Position numbers and translations under genes: made by a program. Shown piece by piece: positions 13,943 to 14,258 of a stretch of 14,258 nt of DNA. The notes below the pieces were generated by a model. It saw only the letters and a list, made by a program, of their open reading frames with translations. It did no database searches and was not told where the DNA came from. The DNA is from Coriobacteriia bacterium (GTDB lineage: Bacteria > Actinomycetota > Coriobacteriia > WRKU01), in NCBI GenBank assembly GCA_009784095.1, contig WRDL01000026.1:1-14258 (forward strand). The letters run 5' to 3'. Position 1 is the first letter of the stretch; each line of letters opens with the position of its first letter.

Positions 13943-14038
13943 GGATTGCGAGTAGTCAAGAAGGAGGATCGTCGCGCTCTATGAAGTCGGTGAACCACCA
14001 CCGAACGCTGGTATTACATAGGAGGAGAATACACATTC

Positions 14039-14258
14039 ATGAATAAAAAGATCGTCATTCAGTTCTTGGTATTAACGTTCGCGATCACATTGGTCTGTTT
14101 TGCGATCATCAACGTTTTCAAAACATTCGGGCTGACCGTCGAGAGTGCGCCCTGGCTGTATGGGTTGGTGGCGCTGAGCGCGCTCTCCCCCACGATCGCC
14201 TCATACGTGGTGCTCAAGAACAACAGGGAAGTCACCGGTTTTCGCGAATGGATCAAAA
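14039..14258 (+). CDS. Polytopic membrane protein, probably CPBP-family intramembrane protease (N-terminal part only)
   Basis: The only plus-strand gene. From ATG 14039, 73 residues are visible before the window ends: MNKK, a hydrophobic helix at about residues 5-27, a short polar stretch (KTFGLTVESAPW), a second helix at about 38-58 with ALSPTIASYVVL, then KNNREVTGFREWIK. This order, with a Pro-containing second helix followed by a basic G-F-R-E-W segment, resembles the N-terminus of CPBP (CAAX-type) membrane metalloproteases. The catalytic EExxxR and HxxxH/N motifs would lie outside, so the call is tentative; another small membrane protein family is possible. AGGAGGAG lies upstream, with a rather long gap of about 11 nt to the ATG. 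It is divergent from melA and unrelated to it by any visible feature. Confidence 0.55.
   Translation, partial: MNKKIVIQFLVLTFAITLVCFAIINVFKTFGLTVESAPWLYGLVALSALSPTIASYVVLKNNREVTGFREWIK

Overview
The window comes from a moderately GC-rich bacterium, most likely an actinomycete relative (Actinomycetota; my best guess is the Coriobacteriia or a nearby anaerobic lineage). Grounds: a two-repeat peptidoglycan-binding protein laid out like actinobacterial CwlM, several promoters whose -10 box lies 6-7 nt from a start codon without a Shine-Dalgarno (leaderless mRNAs), very dense GATC/CGATCG words, and a complete bacterial selenocysteine system. The assignment is inference. All genes but the last are on the minus strand; the order below is minus-strand transcription, i.e. 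falling coordinates.

Right edge (14258-13827): the start of a plus-strand membrane protein (probably a CPBP-type intramembrane protease) is divergent from melA. Region 13826-9347 is a sugar cassette: a GH4 alpha-galactosidase-like enzyme (melA type), a lipoprotein sugar-binding protein, and two ABC permeases (MalF/MalG type). No ATPase is present, so a shared MsmK/MalK-like ATPase must be encoded elsewhere. A strong intrinsic terminator (about 9278-9305) closes the cassette. The cassette is flanked by same-orientation copies of a module of about 40-45 bp (9262-9305 and 13850-13890).

Region 9259-4586 is a complete selenocysteine module in one direction: selD, selA, selB and tRNA-Sec (selC). 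SelD is itself a selenoprotein. Its active-site residue 17 is an in-frame UGA (9209-9211) followed by a good bacterial SECIS hairpin. A conventional gene call stops there and gives a SelD lacking its first 35 residues. The pathway reads: SelD makes selenophosphate, SelA converts seryl-tRNA-Sec to selenocysteyl-tRNA-Sec, SelB carries it to UGA/SECIS sites, and selC supplies the tRNA with anticodon UCA.

Region 4523-1138 holds an unrecognised single-pass membrane protein, then an apparent operon of polyprenyl diphosphate synthase, LysR regulator and a CwlM-like double peptidoglycan-binding protein. The last two overlap by 4 nt. The left edge (976-1) is a secreted coiled-coil NlpC/P60 peptidoglycan hydrolase cut by the window end, with its own promoter.

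For several genes the best start differs from the longest open frame: selD 9259, selA 8129, the membrane protein 4523, the binding protein 12438, malG-like 10186, and a probable CTG start at 11061 for the malF-like gene.
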